DNA from: Acanthaster planci
Lineage: Eukaryota; Echinodermata; Asteroidea; Valvatida; Acanthasteridae
Direction of reading: 5' to 3'
Assembly (NCBI RefSeq): GCF_001949145.1
Contig: NW_019091666.1
Coordinates: forward strand, 17,900 to 40,910
DNA length: 23,011 nucleotides
How positions within the stretch are numbered: position 1 is the stretch's first letter; the number at the start of each line of letters is the position of its first letter. This document shows positions 9,271-18,681 of the stretch, piece by piece. A program made the translations under genes and the position numbers. The notes beneath the pieces were generated by a model. It was not told the origin of the DNA and searched no databases. It saw only the letters and a list, made by a program, of their open reading frames with translations.

Positions 9271-11039
9271 CTGTTGGTATTTTGACAGTGGTGAATGAGA
9301 ATCTCTTATAGATAATAAGAGGTAATGACACAAGTTTTGGTCTGAAAAAAACGTTACAAATAGAAAGTTTCGTGTTAATACACACACAAGATACTGTACA
9401 CATTTTTGCCATATTTTAATTTTAACTGATGTCCAGTGGCCCATTGTGAAGGAAAGGGGACACTTGTGGAATTTGTGAATATAAACAAAAAAAATGTATA
9501 AAAGTAATCTTCCTGGGACAAGGATTCACCGTATATAACAACTGAACAGTCTTTTAAAAAAACCACACACTCAGAAAGCGGCTTTAAAGTACACATCATG
9601 ACATTTTAAAATTCTGTCTCCAATCGACTACATCCAGGTGTTTGAAACAGGTTCTGTAATATGGGTACATTCTTACAGTATCATTTTAACAATCATGACT
9701 ACGTACGGGCAACTATGCAACCTCTTATAGCATTAGTTACAAGTGAGTATGTTGTAAGGATGTAAGTGGTAGATTAATATAAATACATAACAAACATATA
9801 TTTTTAACCTTACAGTCACAATGTAAATGTTGTGTTGTCTTGGATAACTTTACAAATATTAAGTCCCTTCTTTGTGTTTTTACTTCCATTACAATAGGGT
9901 TCACACGTGATGCTACAAACAGGTAGAGTAGATATATTTATTATCATTTAATATCAGGAATAAAGGTAATAAACCATGCAGTCTATCGCAGTTGATCGCT
10001 GTAGATGTTGCCATGAAAAGTATTATGTTGTGTCTCTGTTCTTGTATCGAAGAAAGTATGTGATATCTCAGAGGCCCATATGATAGAAATAAAATAATTA
10101 CTTTAATCCAACACAGTTAACTATGGTGAAAATAAACAGCTTGCTGTAGTTGCATTCAGCGGCTGCTGCACTCAGCACGTCCTAAACATGTCTGGATTCG
10201 TCGTGTGTCTGACAGTTAGGATGGGTTGGAGTCCAAGATTAGGGATTAGGTTGAACTTGACAAGAATGGAGCGTGGCCCACCTCAGGTAACCAAATTCAT
10301 CAACATGGAAAACGTTTCAATGTAAACAAAAGAATATCATTTGAGTTTCTGATCCGTGACACGTCAAAGGTTCGCTAAGGCTTTTCTTTAAACAAAAGTC
10401 CATTGTTACCATCAACTTGGGTTTGCCTGTTTTCCTTGCTGACATGACTGCAATGTATCTTTAATTAAACACATAACAGCCTGCCATTTGACATTATTTG
10501 CGATTCATTTTCCGTCACGAATTTTGTTCGGAATTGCATGCACAATATCTTAAACATGTGTAAAAAAAATTGCAATTGAAGTTAGGAAATAATGACCTTG
10601 CGATGACATCTTCAAAAGCACGGTTTTTGATACACAACTAAACAAGTTCTGGTCGGCATGGATTAGCTCGGAACTACTCCTATTTATATTTGAGATGTCG
10701 TCATGATGGCGGCATCTTTTACGTTAGAGAATTTTTTGATTGATTAATTTCATGTTAATTTAGATGATTTAGTTCATTTTTCCTCAATAAAGACAATGCT
10801 GCATTCATTTTAAACACGTTTCAACTTTAACAAAAGCAAAATCAGGTCCCAGGTACCCAAACAATGAATATTGAATTTGATAAAGATTAGCTCAGGATAA
10901 TAATTTTGCAGGAAAAGCTACGTGTTTCCAAATACATTGATCTGCAGAGACTGAAGCTTTCGTACAAACATTCGCATCCAAAAAAGCACAAAAGCACATA
11001 CACGCAATCGTGCGTATTTTAGTCCATACGTTCTCTTGT
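9271..11039. other. Intergenic region downstream of the C1q-like gene
   Basis: No exon, RNA gene or clear repeat was recognised. Part nearest 11039 is presumably the 3' untranslated region of the minus-strand C1q-like gene. The nearest common poly(A) signal found on that strand is an ATTAAA (plus-strand TTTAAT, 10460-10465), about 575 bp past the stop, which is only a weak candidate. Confidence 0.4.
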
Positions 11040-11849
11040 TCACTGGGAGTAAAGTAGAAAGCCAGTGAATGATGTGTAGGCATAGGTTGAAGCACTTGTT
11101 GCCCTACCATACATGGTCAAATACACCGAGTCCCCTCGCTGCAGAACCAGCACCGCGCTCGCAGACACCTGCTCACTGTGTCTGGAATCATAGCTACCGC
11201 CAGAGACAACCCATTCATCGTTTTTCCTAAGATGAACGAAGAGTTGGTTAGATGAATATTTGTATACAGAAAACGTAAATACGTAGGTGCCCGGCACGTT
11301 ACAAGTGAATGTTCCGGTCCCAAGATCAAAGCTGGTACCTGGCAAAAGCCTCTTAGCCTGCTGGAAGGGCAAAAGGGTGGCATGACTCGTAGATATATCC
11401 GAGGGACTTGTCCGGATCACGGTAAATGCTACCTGGTGGACTGAGGTATCTGGAGTCTCCCCTGGCTCGCCCTTTTGACCTTTGGCCCCTGACTCCCCAA
11501 TAGCACCAACTACACCAGGTGGACCTCTAGGACCTACCTTACCGGGCAGGCCCAGTCCATCGTCCCCTTTGGGGCCAGGGTTCCCAACAGCGCCAGTTGG
11601 ACCTATCTCACCCTTCTGACCCTTGACCCCAGCATCGCCCTTTGCCCCTGCCGGTCCAAATTGACCCTGATTTCCTGGTAGGCCCGGAATTCCGGGTGTT
11701 CCAGCAGGTCCCTGGCAGCACATAGGACACACCTGAGACCCAGGACCATCACTCTCGGCGGTAGCCGGCCCGGTAATGGCAGCTCGGAGCTTGATAGAGT
11801 TACCCAGGAGGATGGCGATTGTAAGGGTGGTTGCAAAACAGAGTTGCAT
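11040..11849 (-). CDS. Secreted collagen-like C1q-domain protein (C1q/TNF-related type)
   Basis: Complete 269-residue frame in one exon. Residues 1-23 form a signal peptide (basic residues absent, hydrophobic LTIAILLG core). A short linker carries Cys41, Cys44 and Cys45, suited to disulfide-linking chains. A collagen region follows at 47-130: Gly-X-Y repeats with Gly every third residue from 47 to 98, one break at Gly98-Leu-Gly100 where a residue is missing, then regular repeats to 130. A gC1q domain fills about 137-269, with the conserved core F174...F181...G187-x-Y-x-F-x-F, then FVHLRKN, RGDSVYL and a closing FTGFLLY. Length and order match C1q/CTRP-like proteins, which assemble as trimers and act outside the cell in recognition, complement-like immunity or signalling. 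An in-frame TAG directly precedes the ATG, fixing the start. Which C1q-family member it is cannot be said. Confidence 0.93.
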   Translation of the reverse strand: MQLCFATTLTIAILLGNSIKLRAAITGPATAESDGPGSQVCPMCCQGPAGTPGIPGLPGNQGQFGPAGAKGDAGVKGQKGEIGPTGAVGNPGPKGDDGLGLPGKVGPRGPPGVVGAIGESGAKGQKGEPGETPDTSVHQVAFTVIRTSPSDISTSHATLLPFQQAKRLLPGTSFDLGTGTFTCNVPGTYVFTFSVYKYSSNQLFVHLRKNDEWVVSGGSYDSRHSEQVSASAVLVLQRGDSVYLTMYGRATSASTYAYTSFTGFLLYSQ

Positions 11850-11885
11850 CTAAACAAATGTAGTGAAATTTGAATATAATTAGAG
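11850..11885 (-). promoter_or_regulatory. Candidate 3' splice site directly before the C1q-like start codon
   Basis: On the minus strand the bases before the ATG read CTAATTATATTC...TTTCACTACATTTGTTTAG, then ATG. This has a branch-point-like CTAAT, a T-rich tract and a terminal TAG, as at the end of an intron in a 5' untranslated region. If spliced here, the coding exon begins exactly at or next to the ATG and the promoter lies further upstream, outside this feature. The TATATT in the same stretch could instead be a TATA-like box of an unspliced gene. Confidence 0.4.
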
Positions 11886-12143
11886 AAGAATAAAAAAGGT
11901 TAAAAAGAACGAACGTGACAAAGAGAAACATGACTCTTTGGGGCTGAAAAAAATATCTATCAGTACATTAGGTGGCCAGGAGGTAAGTATCCAGTTGAAC
12001 ATTGAAAATATTGACCTCCCATATTGATGACAATGGAACTGGCCGCTTAATTAAAAACCCCCTCGCCAAACAGCCATGAAAAAAAATTAAAATCCTAAGG
12101 TCATCCAACCATATTAATAACGATATGGAAATCTACTTCCGGT
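11886..12143. other. Upstream flank of the C1q-like gene, nothing identified
   Basis: AT-rich non-coding sequence. If the gene has an upstream untranslated exon, it was not recognisable. Confidence 0.4.
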
Positions 12144-12195
12144 GGCGTATGCTGCGGGATGCAGGGGCAAAATGCCCTCCCCCCCGCCCCCACAG
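12144..12195 (+). mobile_element. Transposon-terminus-like sequence (GGTGGCGTATGC... plus poly-C)
   Basis: The sequence GTGGCGTATGCTGCGGGATG followed by a mixed G/C-rich run ending in CCCCCCCGCCCCC resembles the CAGTGGCGTAGC...GGGGGGG ends of hAT-like elements common in invertebrate genomes (from memory of such repeats). A related word, CAGTGGCGTTACGCCAC, occurs at 12846-12862 in the same orientation. No matching inverted end or target duplication was found. Confidence 0.35.
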
Positions 12196-14079
12196 ATTTC
12201 TTGCAAGTGATACTTAGCTGAGTAGGAAAGAAAGTTGTTGTATATTTCTTTATTAAATATTAGCAACAAAAGCATAAGATAACACCAGCAAATAAAGGCA
12301 ACAACACCGCGAGTAGGGCTTTTGACTTTATTCTATGCCACCTTAATGTTAGGTAAGCCCAAAACACCAATCAATTTTGGATTAACCCCCGCCAGACACC
12401 CAAAGCTTGAAAGGCCTCTGTGTACTTCAAAAAGAACAGTTGAAATGGCTGCACCAAGACGCCACAGACTGTCAGACCGTGTCTTTTCGCTTTTCAAATT
12501 TTTACCATCCTTGCTTGTATCCAATTTGTAACAGAATTGTTATTACCAAGGGACCATTTTGGAGTTTGAAAAAGCATCAAGGTAACCAACGGCATTAAAA
12601 GAAAGGTTTCAAACTTATATGAAGGTTTTTCTTTCCTTTTTGTTTTCCATTCTATCCTCCAATCTGTGTTAAAAAATGACTTCAATACATTGCAAAGAAA
12701 TTGACATGAGAGAGGGCCCTTAGCAGCACAGCATTTGGGCGATGGGTTGCGCTCTACGTAATGTATTTGTGTTTGACCCTCCCATACTGATGTCCCCGCA
12801 ATATCCTGAGAAAGAGGGAGCCCTCGTTCAGAGCACTGCCATCGCAGTGGCGTTACGCCACAACACGAGTAAGGGCGGTTGCAATTCCAAAGAGACAAAT
12901 TAAAAAAAGTTATGTTGAGTTTAGTTACTAATTTATTATCATTTCAATCAATGTATATGACTAAAGACTCTCAACGACACGAAAGTGAGTGGCAGTGTCC
13001 AAACGGTAATTTTTAATTTACTGACTCGCCTGGCATTTGCGAGGTTTTTTAAGAACAGATTGATTTCTGGTGGGTAAATTATACTTTCTTTTATTGCACC
13101 CCAAGCAACTCCAAAAATTTAGTCAAAATCCTGGTTGTTAACGCTATGCGTTAAGAGGTTCAATTTAGGAATTAAAACTATATTTGGGTGATTTTTTTAA
13201 ACAAAATATAATATTTATATCTGCATATAAACAACATTACAGGTAGCTCAATAGAAACAAATCTAGTCTTGTCTTAAGGGGACAGCTAGAAAAAAAATCA
13301 AGACAGCTTACTCTTATGTCCTTCTTACTTTCTCGAAGCCAGCAACGACGAGAAAAACTATAAAACTGAAATGAATAAAAAAATCATATTAAATTAATGT
13401 CATTTGAAAAAATAAGTCAAAAACTCAACATCAACATTATACTGTTTTACGAGTGCTACCGAACATTGGTGAAGGAATAACTGCAAAGCCTGAACTATAA
13501 ATGAATGAAGTGTAAGGATGAAGATTTGACAACTTTTCGTTCATGTTACATATATTCATGATTTATTGTTATTGACTTGGTTGGGAAAACAAAAGTTTAC
13601 GTTAGATGCAGACACTATATTAAATAAAGGGTTGTGAAATGGATTAATTGCACAGAAATGTTTTAATACGTCCGTCTAAGATTACATTAGAGGGTGTATT
13701 CTTTTTGGTTTTAATCTAATGTCGAAGGGAAATTGTTGGGGTATAGCGTCATCTTATTCAAATTATTTGTCGAATATCCAAATTAGCATCAATAAAATAG
13801 AATAAATGATAAACAAGCTTGATATGGTTTTTATATTGAAATTGTCAAACTAATTCCTGTTAGGCTGACATGTGGGACATTCTCACTTTATATTTTCGAT
13901 ATGATTTCACTATAAGAGGTTTTTTACAAAAAGCTCATTAAAATAACGAGGATAGATTGACACTATAAAAAGCAGAGTATTTAGATGTCCATTGATAACT
14001 CAAATGTTACAGACATTAGAGTCTGCAGAACACTTTGCACACTCGCTCTGTAATGACTAGCCAATATGCAGAGACCCCT
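12196..14079. other. Intergenic, AT-rich, no gene recognised
   Basis: Holds an open frame of 134 codons on the minus strand (12898-12494) with no ATG at its start, no domain and no splice context, judged non-coding. A perfect palindrome GTGGCGTTACGCCAC with a 3-base centre lies at 12848-12862. From 12900 to 14079 the sequence is very AT-rich with no features. A minus-strand AATAAA (plus TTTATT, 13562-13567) could serve the relic gene in copy C. Confidence 0.5.
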
Positions 14080-14087
14080 TTTACTTT

Positions 14088-14819
14088 TTAAGGCGAAAAG
14101 CAAGCAGATTTGACGTCAGGAAAGACTTGCAGCCCAACTCCCAGCATTAATATCTGATCTGTGGTCACAATAAATTTGGTGTTTGTCTTTGCTTGACTGT
14201 GTAAACGCGCAATGTCAGCCAGACAGTCTTGGCGTGACTCAAACCAACGTACAAACATATCAGACAGCCTGAAAAAAGACAAGCAAAAGTTTGGTAGTGG
14301 AATTTGGCCCACTGAAGTCCAGACGGCGTCTGTAATTATGGGTCACGATCACAAACGTTCAGTTTCAGAATGTTTCGTTGCAAATTGAACTCAAATTTTT
14401 GAAAAGCTCAAGTAATGGGCTACTTGAGCATTTTTCCGAATCACGAAGAGACAAACGTACACGAACATACGCTGTTCAGACTTGCTTTTGGCAATATTCA
14501 CCAAAATCACTTTCACATGGTTATTCCAAATCTGACTAATGTTAGAAGAGAGGTCAGCTTCAGCCTTTGCTAAGGGGCAAGCGAACACTGTCAAATAATT
14601 TAAATGATTTTTTTTCTGGATTGTCTATTGCCAAAGAACTCCTTCTTACATTTCTCCAAACGCAGTTGTATTATTCAACACTCACCTTGTTATGTTGATC
14701 ACAATCGTCTCCCTCGGGGAATTAAATCTGCTCCCTCAGTCAGCCATTTCGAACGTAAGCTGAGGGTGGTTGTTCTGGGGAGCAATGCAGCCGTTTGTGC
14801 CTTTAAACTGACCGGCCAT
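14088..14819 (-). pseudogene. Three-exon gene relic of unknown family in copy C
   Basis: Exon 1 (14819-14686) starts with ATG, reads MAGQFKGTNGCIAPQNNHPQ, has an early TGA and ends at AACAAG with donor GTGAG. Exon 2 (14569-14471) follows acceptor CTTGCCCCTTAG, is open (AKAEADLSSNISQIWNNHVK...) and ends at donor GTATGT. Exon 3 (from 14268) follows acceptor TTTTTTCAG. Exon 3 is open in two frames: one (LSDMFVRWFESRQDCLADIA...) to a TAA at 14088, the other, which fits the phase of exon 2, to a TGA at 14165. Introns would be 116 and 202 bp. Matching but more damaged pieces occur in copy A. The splice signals fit a real former gene; the stop in exon 1 and the phase conflict suggest it is dead, or that exon 1 is untranslated. 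No known family was recognised. Confidence 0.4.
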
Positions 14820-14841
14820 TTCCTGAGCAGTGACTGCTGAA

Positions 14842-14862
14842 ATTGGCCTAGTTTGTGATTGG
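14842..14862 (-). promoter_or_regulatory. Paired CCAAT boxes upstream of the relic exon 1
   Basis: On the minus strand CCAAT occurs twice (plus-strand ATTGG at 14842-14846 and 14858-14862), 25-45 bp before the ATG, next to a GC-rich GCGCGCCGGGG stretch. The farther box is kept in copies A (1659-1663) and B (5342-5346). This fits an NF-Y-type, TATA-less promoter, by inference from motif and position. Confidence 0.35.
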
Positions 14863-15739
14863 CCCCGGCGCGCTGTCACTCACACGCATCACTGACTCAT
14901 CTTACACTGGTGAGTTACGTTCATGCAATGTTGTTACGCACTTTGCGGGTAGTGATCTCATTGAAACTTGGATCACCGAAATGACCAGGTCTTATTAGTA
15001 GATACGAAATATAGATGTCTGTGATGCATTTATAATAAAACATGTTCTTTGGGGATAGACCAAGGGAGAAGTATCAGTAACGGCAACTCTATCGAATCAC
15101 TGACTTGTTTGGTGTTGAAGTCTGACTGGTGAATAAAACATGACGCAGACCAACTTTGAATTATTCATTGGGTGCTGTACAAAGTGGAACAAAGTGGTTC
15201 CCGTTTGTAGATTCCAATAATAAAAGCTCTGAATTTTAGATTTTTAACATCTCCTTTGACAAACAGGGTTTGATTTCTTAAACGATTGTATATAATGCAT
15301 GCATCAATGGGAAGTGCACAAGGCCAGTTACTAAGCCAAATTCTTAACAGGCTTGTGTTTTATTTTAATGCTGTCACAGCTATAATGAGTAGACAATGAC
15401 TTAACAGATTGATGTGACGCCTCGGGTAACAAACATTTGAAAACTATCTTTAACTGCATAAATCTATGCTCATTTGGAACTATATTGTGACACTAACCCG
15501 AACTCCATGACTCTTAGCATTCCACACGGCACTGCATTGAACTGACCCGTTGAACTCTTCCGGAAGTGATAGAGGAAATTGACGCATGGTTACAACAAAG
15601 CTGACGTTGGTAGTGCATACACAATGCATTCACATATTGCGATGTTAGAACAATATAGGCTTAGAAAAGTGCACAAGTTATGTATAGCATTGTATGTGGA
15701 GATATCAGGCCCTAACCGGTTGCTGGCATTTGTCCTTCA

Positions 15740-16024
15740 CTGTAAACAAACATTAGTCATTTTGACCAATAAAAGTTAGTCCAGCTCTATGTCTCAAATT
15801 GGCAATTTAAATTGGTGAGACCGGCCCGTGGCTATTTTTAATTAAGCCAGAAAGGCCAATTACTAACATTTATTCGTCAAAGACAAGTCAAATATTAGTC
15901 AAATTTGACCGAAGTGAGTCACTGTTGACTGAATATTAGTCCTGTCTTGATTTAATAAGTCATTAAGACCTTACCTACCAATACTAGTAATTTTGAGCAC
16001 AAAATGACCAACTTTTGTTAGCAG
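15740..16024. mobile_element. AT-rich insertion in copy C, MITE-like
   Basis: Copies A and B run straight through where copy C gains about 285 bp. The edges read CTGTAAACAAACATTAGTCA and, reverse-complemented from the right, CTGCTAACAAAAGTTGGTCA, a worn inverted match of about 28 bp. Inside, ATTAGTCAAATTTGACC-like words repeat. No clear target duplication was seen, so the exact ends and the class are uncertain. Confidence 0.45.
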
Positions 16025-16924
16025 TTCTCTTCAGAGGTGGAGCAGCGTGGGTGATGCCCAGATTTTCCCCCTGAAGGGGGAGGGAGGATTAGTGAGGCCT
16101 ATGCCTGGCGAGGTTCCTTACCACCATCTGTCGTTTTAACTCCGAGTAGTTTTTGAGGCAGGAACCAGGCGGTCGAACAAGCCGTTGTTGTTCACTCATT
16201 CCAGTTCGTGCTATGAAGAGAAATGCTGAGAGGAAGCGCAAAGGAACCTGAAAGTGCTACGCAAACCCACGTGACAAATCTAAGTAGGTATCGGTCGAAT
16301 TGCGCAGTGTTAGGTTGTCATTAATAATTCAAAACTACAGGTAGAGTATTGGAAGAACTCATTTATTGCTTTTTGTTTTTCATTTCCCGTCCATCCTAGT
16401 TTAAAATATGTGACACCTATATTTATTTGCCACAAATCTATTTCGGTTCAGGTTTAAGTAGGTGAAAATGAGTCTACAAAATTGTTTCTCTTTTAAAGGC
16501 TGATGGGTGATTAGGTAGGGACAAAGTGGTTCTGGCGCCACTTTGCTAACTTTTCACAACAGAGACCACTTCCTTGAACATACCGAGTAGAAACACTCTG
16601 TAATTGGTCGAACGGTGCCGAGAGCTATCAAGCACCATCTTGTTGGTAGTGACGCCACTGCAATATTCACATTACCTCATCGTTTGTTAACCAGGTTAGT
16701 AAAAGTGTGCCCTCCTTTGAAAGGTCCTTAGAAAGCTGATTGCAACATAGAGCAAATACCTGTCTCACATGAAACTAAAGCAATTTTGCATGCATTTTCG
16801 GCACTTGAGACAAAGATCAATCCGAATTAAAGTTTACTCATAAAACATACCACTTGCAAGAATACACGAGATGGGCGAACAGGAATTTCCTTTTCAGCAG
16901 CCTCTAGAGTTTTGGTTTCTGCAA

Positions 16925-17770
16925 TACCAAGCAGTAATTACGTATGTAATGATGCTCTGACAAGAAAGTGTGGAATTTAACTGCATCAACCCAGCCATTT
17001 TGGGAGACTGTCCTCGTTATTCAGAGTTTACCTTAAGATCCTTCTGAAGAATACAAACATCAAGTTGTGTATAAAATGGGGCAACATAGTAACACAATCA
17101 TCATCAAATAAGGCACTGGAAATTAACATCATGAGAGATATCATTAATGAAGATATCAAATAGTAGCGGCCCAACAACCCTACCCTAAGGAAAACTTGAT
17201 TTCACCACAGACTACTCCGAGGCTTGTCTAAGAAAAGTCACTCCTTACAGACCGCCAACAAGGGAATCTTCTATCCAACTCCAGAAAGCACCTTTGATGT
17301 TGCACCCAGAAGGTAGCATATGGAGTAGTATGTCATGCGGCACGGTAAAAGGCTTTGCTCATGTCTAAAAACGCAGCATCAATTCTAGGGTGGTATACAA
17401 GTCTGCTGCCCACGTATGGTAAACACAGTAGTTAGTTGAGTTACACAGAACCTACTAGGCATAAAGCCATGTTAATTGGCAGAAATTAAACAATAATCAC
17501 CCAGTTGCCCAAGAATATCATCAAAGATGACTCTTCCATGATTTTACATAGAGAAGACGTTAAGGCAGCAGACTGATAATTAATAATGATCCCCTGGTTT
17601 TAAGATAGGAGTTATATTGACAGTTTTCCAGGCCAGGGAAAGGCGACCGGATCTGACGGACGTGGCGAAGTTTCTGCTCAAGACTGGAGAGATCAAATTC
17701 ACAGTATTACCGAGGAATCTTACACCAACACCATCAGGCCAAGGTGCCTACCTAACTGGCAGGGACGAAA
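16925..17770 (-). pseudogene. Decayed non-LTR retrotransposon reverse transcriptase (CR1/jockey group)
   Basis: Translating the minus strand across frameshifts gives the RT motifs in order: AP(W)PDGVG at about 17748-17721 (usual KAPGPDG); WKTVNITPI near 17636-17605; a QHGF-like NQHGF and CVTQL around 17480-17430; FLDMSKAF (17370-17346), the palm motif with the first catalytic Asp; PHDILL; FP-stop-G..VGPLLFDIFINDI (17195-17135, usual PQGSVLGP); and DDC at 17106-17093, matching the catalytic (A/Y)DD box. At least five stops and several frameshifts make it dead. It lacks an endonuclease part, so it is 5'-truncated, as is usual for these elements. No poly-A or microsatellite tail was seen at the low-coordinate end. 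Confidence 0.85.
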
Positions 17771-18329
17771 TGATACGACGGAAGCTATGTGGCATAAATT
17801 AAATAGAAGTCGATCCCTATGGAAAGTTGCTTGTTTTTGCATAGAGGTATCGGGGTCTGCGTAGCCAGGCGACCTCTGTTGACAGATATGCCTAACAAAC
17901 GGGGCTAAGACTGGAAACTATCCGCTAAGCCAGTGCTGCTGTTTGCTGAAATGTAATGTTTTTCGGTTGTCTCCTGCTGTCAGTTTCTATTCTTCATATA
18001 AAATGCGAACAAAATTCTAATTTTAAACGCAAAAAAGTCTCCAATTATTGTACTGCCGCAGAGTTAGGAATGGGCAATATGAAAATGTTTGTTATTCGGT
18101 ACAATGCCCCAAAGGTGCCCAACGTGCTTGACTGGCTGCTTCATTATTTTTATTAATCTGTTTTAAATTGGGGCAAGTACGCTTAAATAAAATACGAAGA
18201 GGCCCTTTGGTTCTCATACAGATTGTGATATATTTAGCGAGGCATCTTATAAAATGGCCTTGTCATTTATGGAACCAAATAAAACAATGGTCTCATGTCC
18301 TATGTACATCTGCAAGCTGAAAACACTTT
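17771..18329. other. Intergenic, no gene recognised
   Basis: Flank of the retrotransposon relic. The frame 17956-18156 has no ATG at its start and no recognisable domain. The region may include further decayed upstream parts of the retroelement that are beyond recognition. Confidence 0.4.
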
Positions 18330-18564
18330 GGCCCTCTTCCAATAGTTGACTTGGGCTCCGTCTCAGGCTTCGTTCCCGAAACCAATCCCTGATCGTGGGC
18401 CTGAAGCGTTTAAATGAAATTGGATTACTGTAATTTCAGGCTCTCTTGCATCTTTTTGATATTTAGTGGCACTATTAAACTAATAACTGCGCTTACAGCT
18501 TCAACGTCAGCTAGTTAAAGTTGAAGCCTGAGACAGAGCCGAAGTTGAGTATTGGAAAATGGCC
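18330..18564. mobile_element. MITE of about 235 bp with 44-bp terminal inverted repeats
   Basis: The left end GGCCCTCTTCCAATAG...GTCTCAGGCTTC and the reverse complement of the right end GGCCATTTTCCAATAC...GTCTCAGGCTTC match at about four of five positions over 44 bp. A second, perfect inner inverted pair GCTTCAAC/GTTGAAGC lies near 18498-18527. No coding capacity is seen and no clean target duplication was found (flanks AACACTTT and TACAATTA are only weakly alike), so the superfamily is left open. Confidence 0.75.
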
Positions 18565-18637
18565 TACAATTAGCAATAAAGGCAAGTCTAGTTTCTACAC
18601 GTGTTCTAAGGCAAACGGGGACAAACTAGTCACCTCG

Positions 18638-18681
18638 CTACTTTTGGAGTACACTTTTTCTACTTTTGGAGTAGACTTTTC
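18638..18681. repeat. Two tandem 22-bp units
   Basis: CTACTTTTGGAGTACACTTT and CTACTTTTGGAGTAGACTTT stand in direct succession with a period of 22 bp and two differences. A third, weaker CTACTTTAGG follows near 18706. Probably a small minisatellite. Confidence 0.8.

Larger units (their letters stand above)
14080..16755 (-). repeat. Segmental repeat copy C (with an AT-rich insertion)
   Basis: Third paralogous segment, the most complete on the downstream side. It keeps all blocks of copy A, from the exon-3-like part at 14079-14268 to the end block at 16330-16750 (matching 3200-3540). It also shares 16110-16220 with copy B (7480-7640), which copy A lacks. It is separated from copy B by about 6 kb that includes the C1q-like gene. 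The insertion at about 15740-16024 is absent from A and B. A minor hairpin CCCCCTGAAGGGGG lies at 16067-16080. Confidence 0.8.

Noticed and set aside
11117-11857. Other open frames overlapping the C1q-like gene
   Set aside because: They are shadows of the collagen and C1q coding sequence in other phases.
12494-12898. Minus-strand open frame of 134 codons
   Set aside because: It starts at a non-ATG codon, has no domain, no splice context and no internal logic; part of it overlaps low-complexity and repeat-like sequence.
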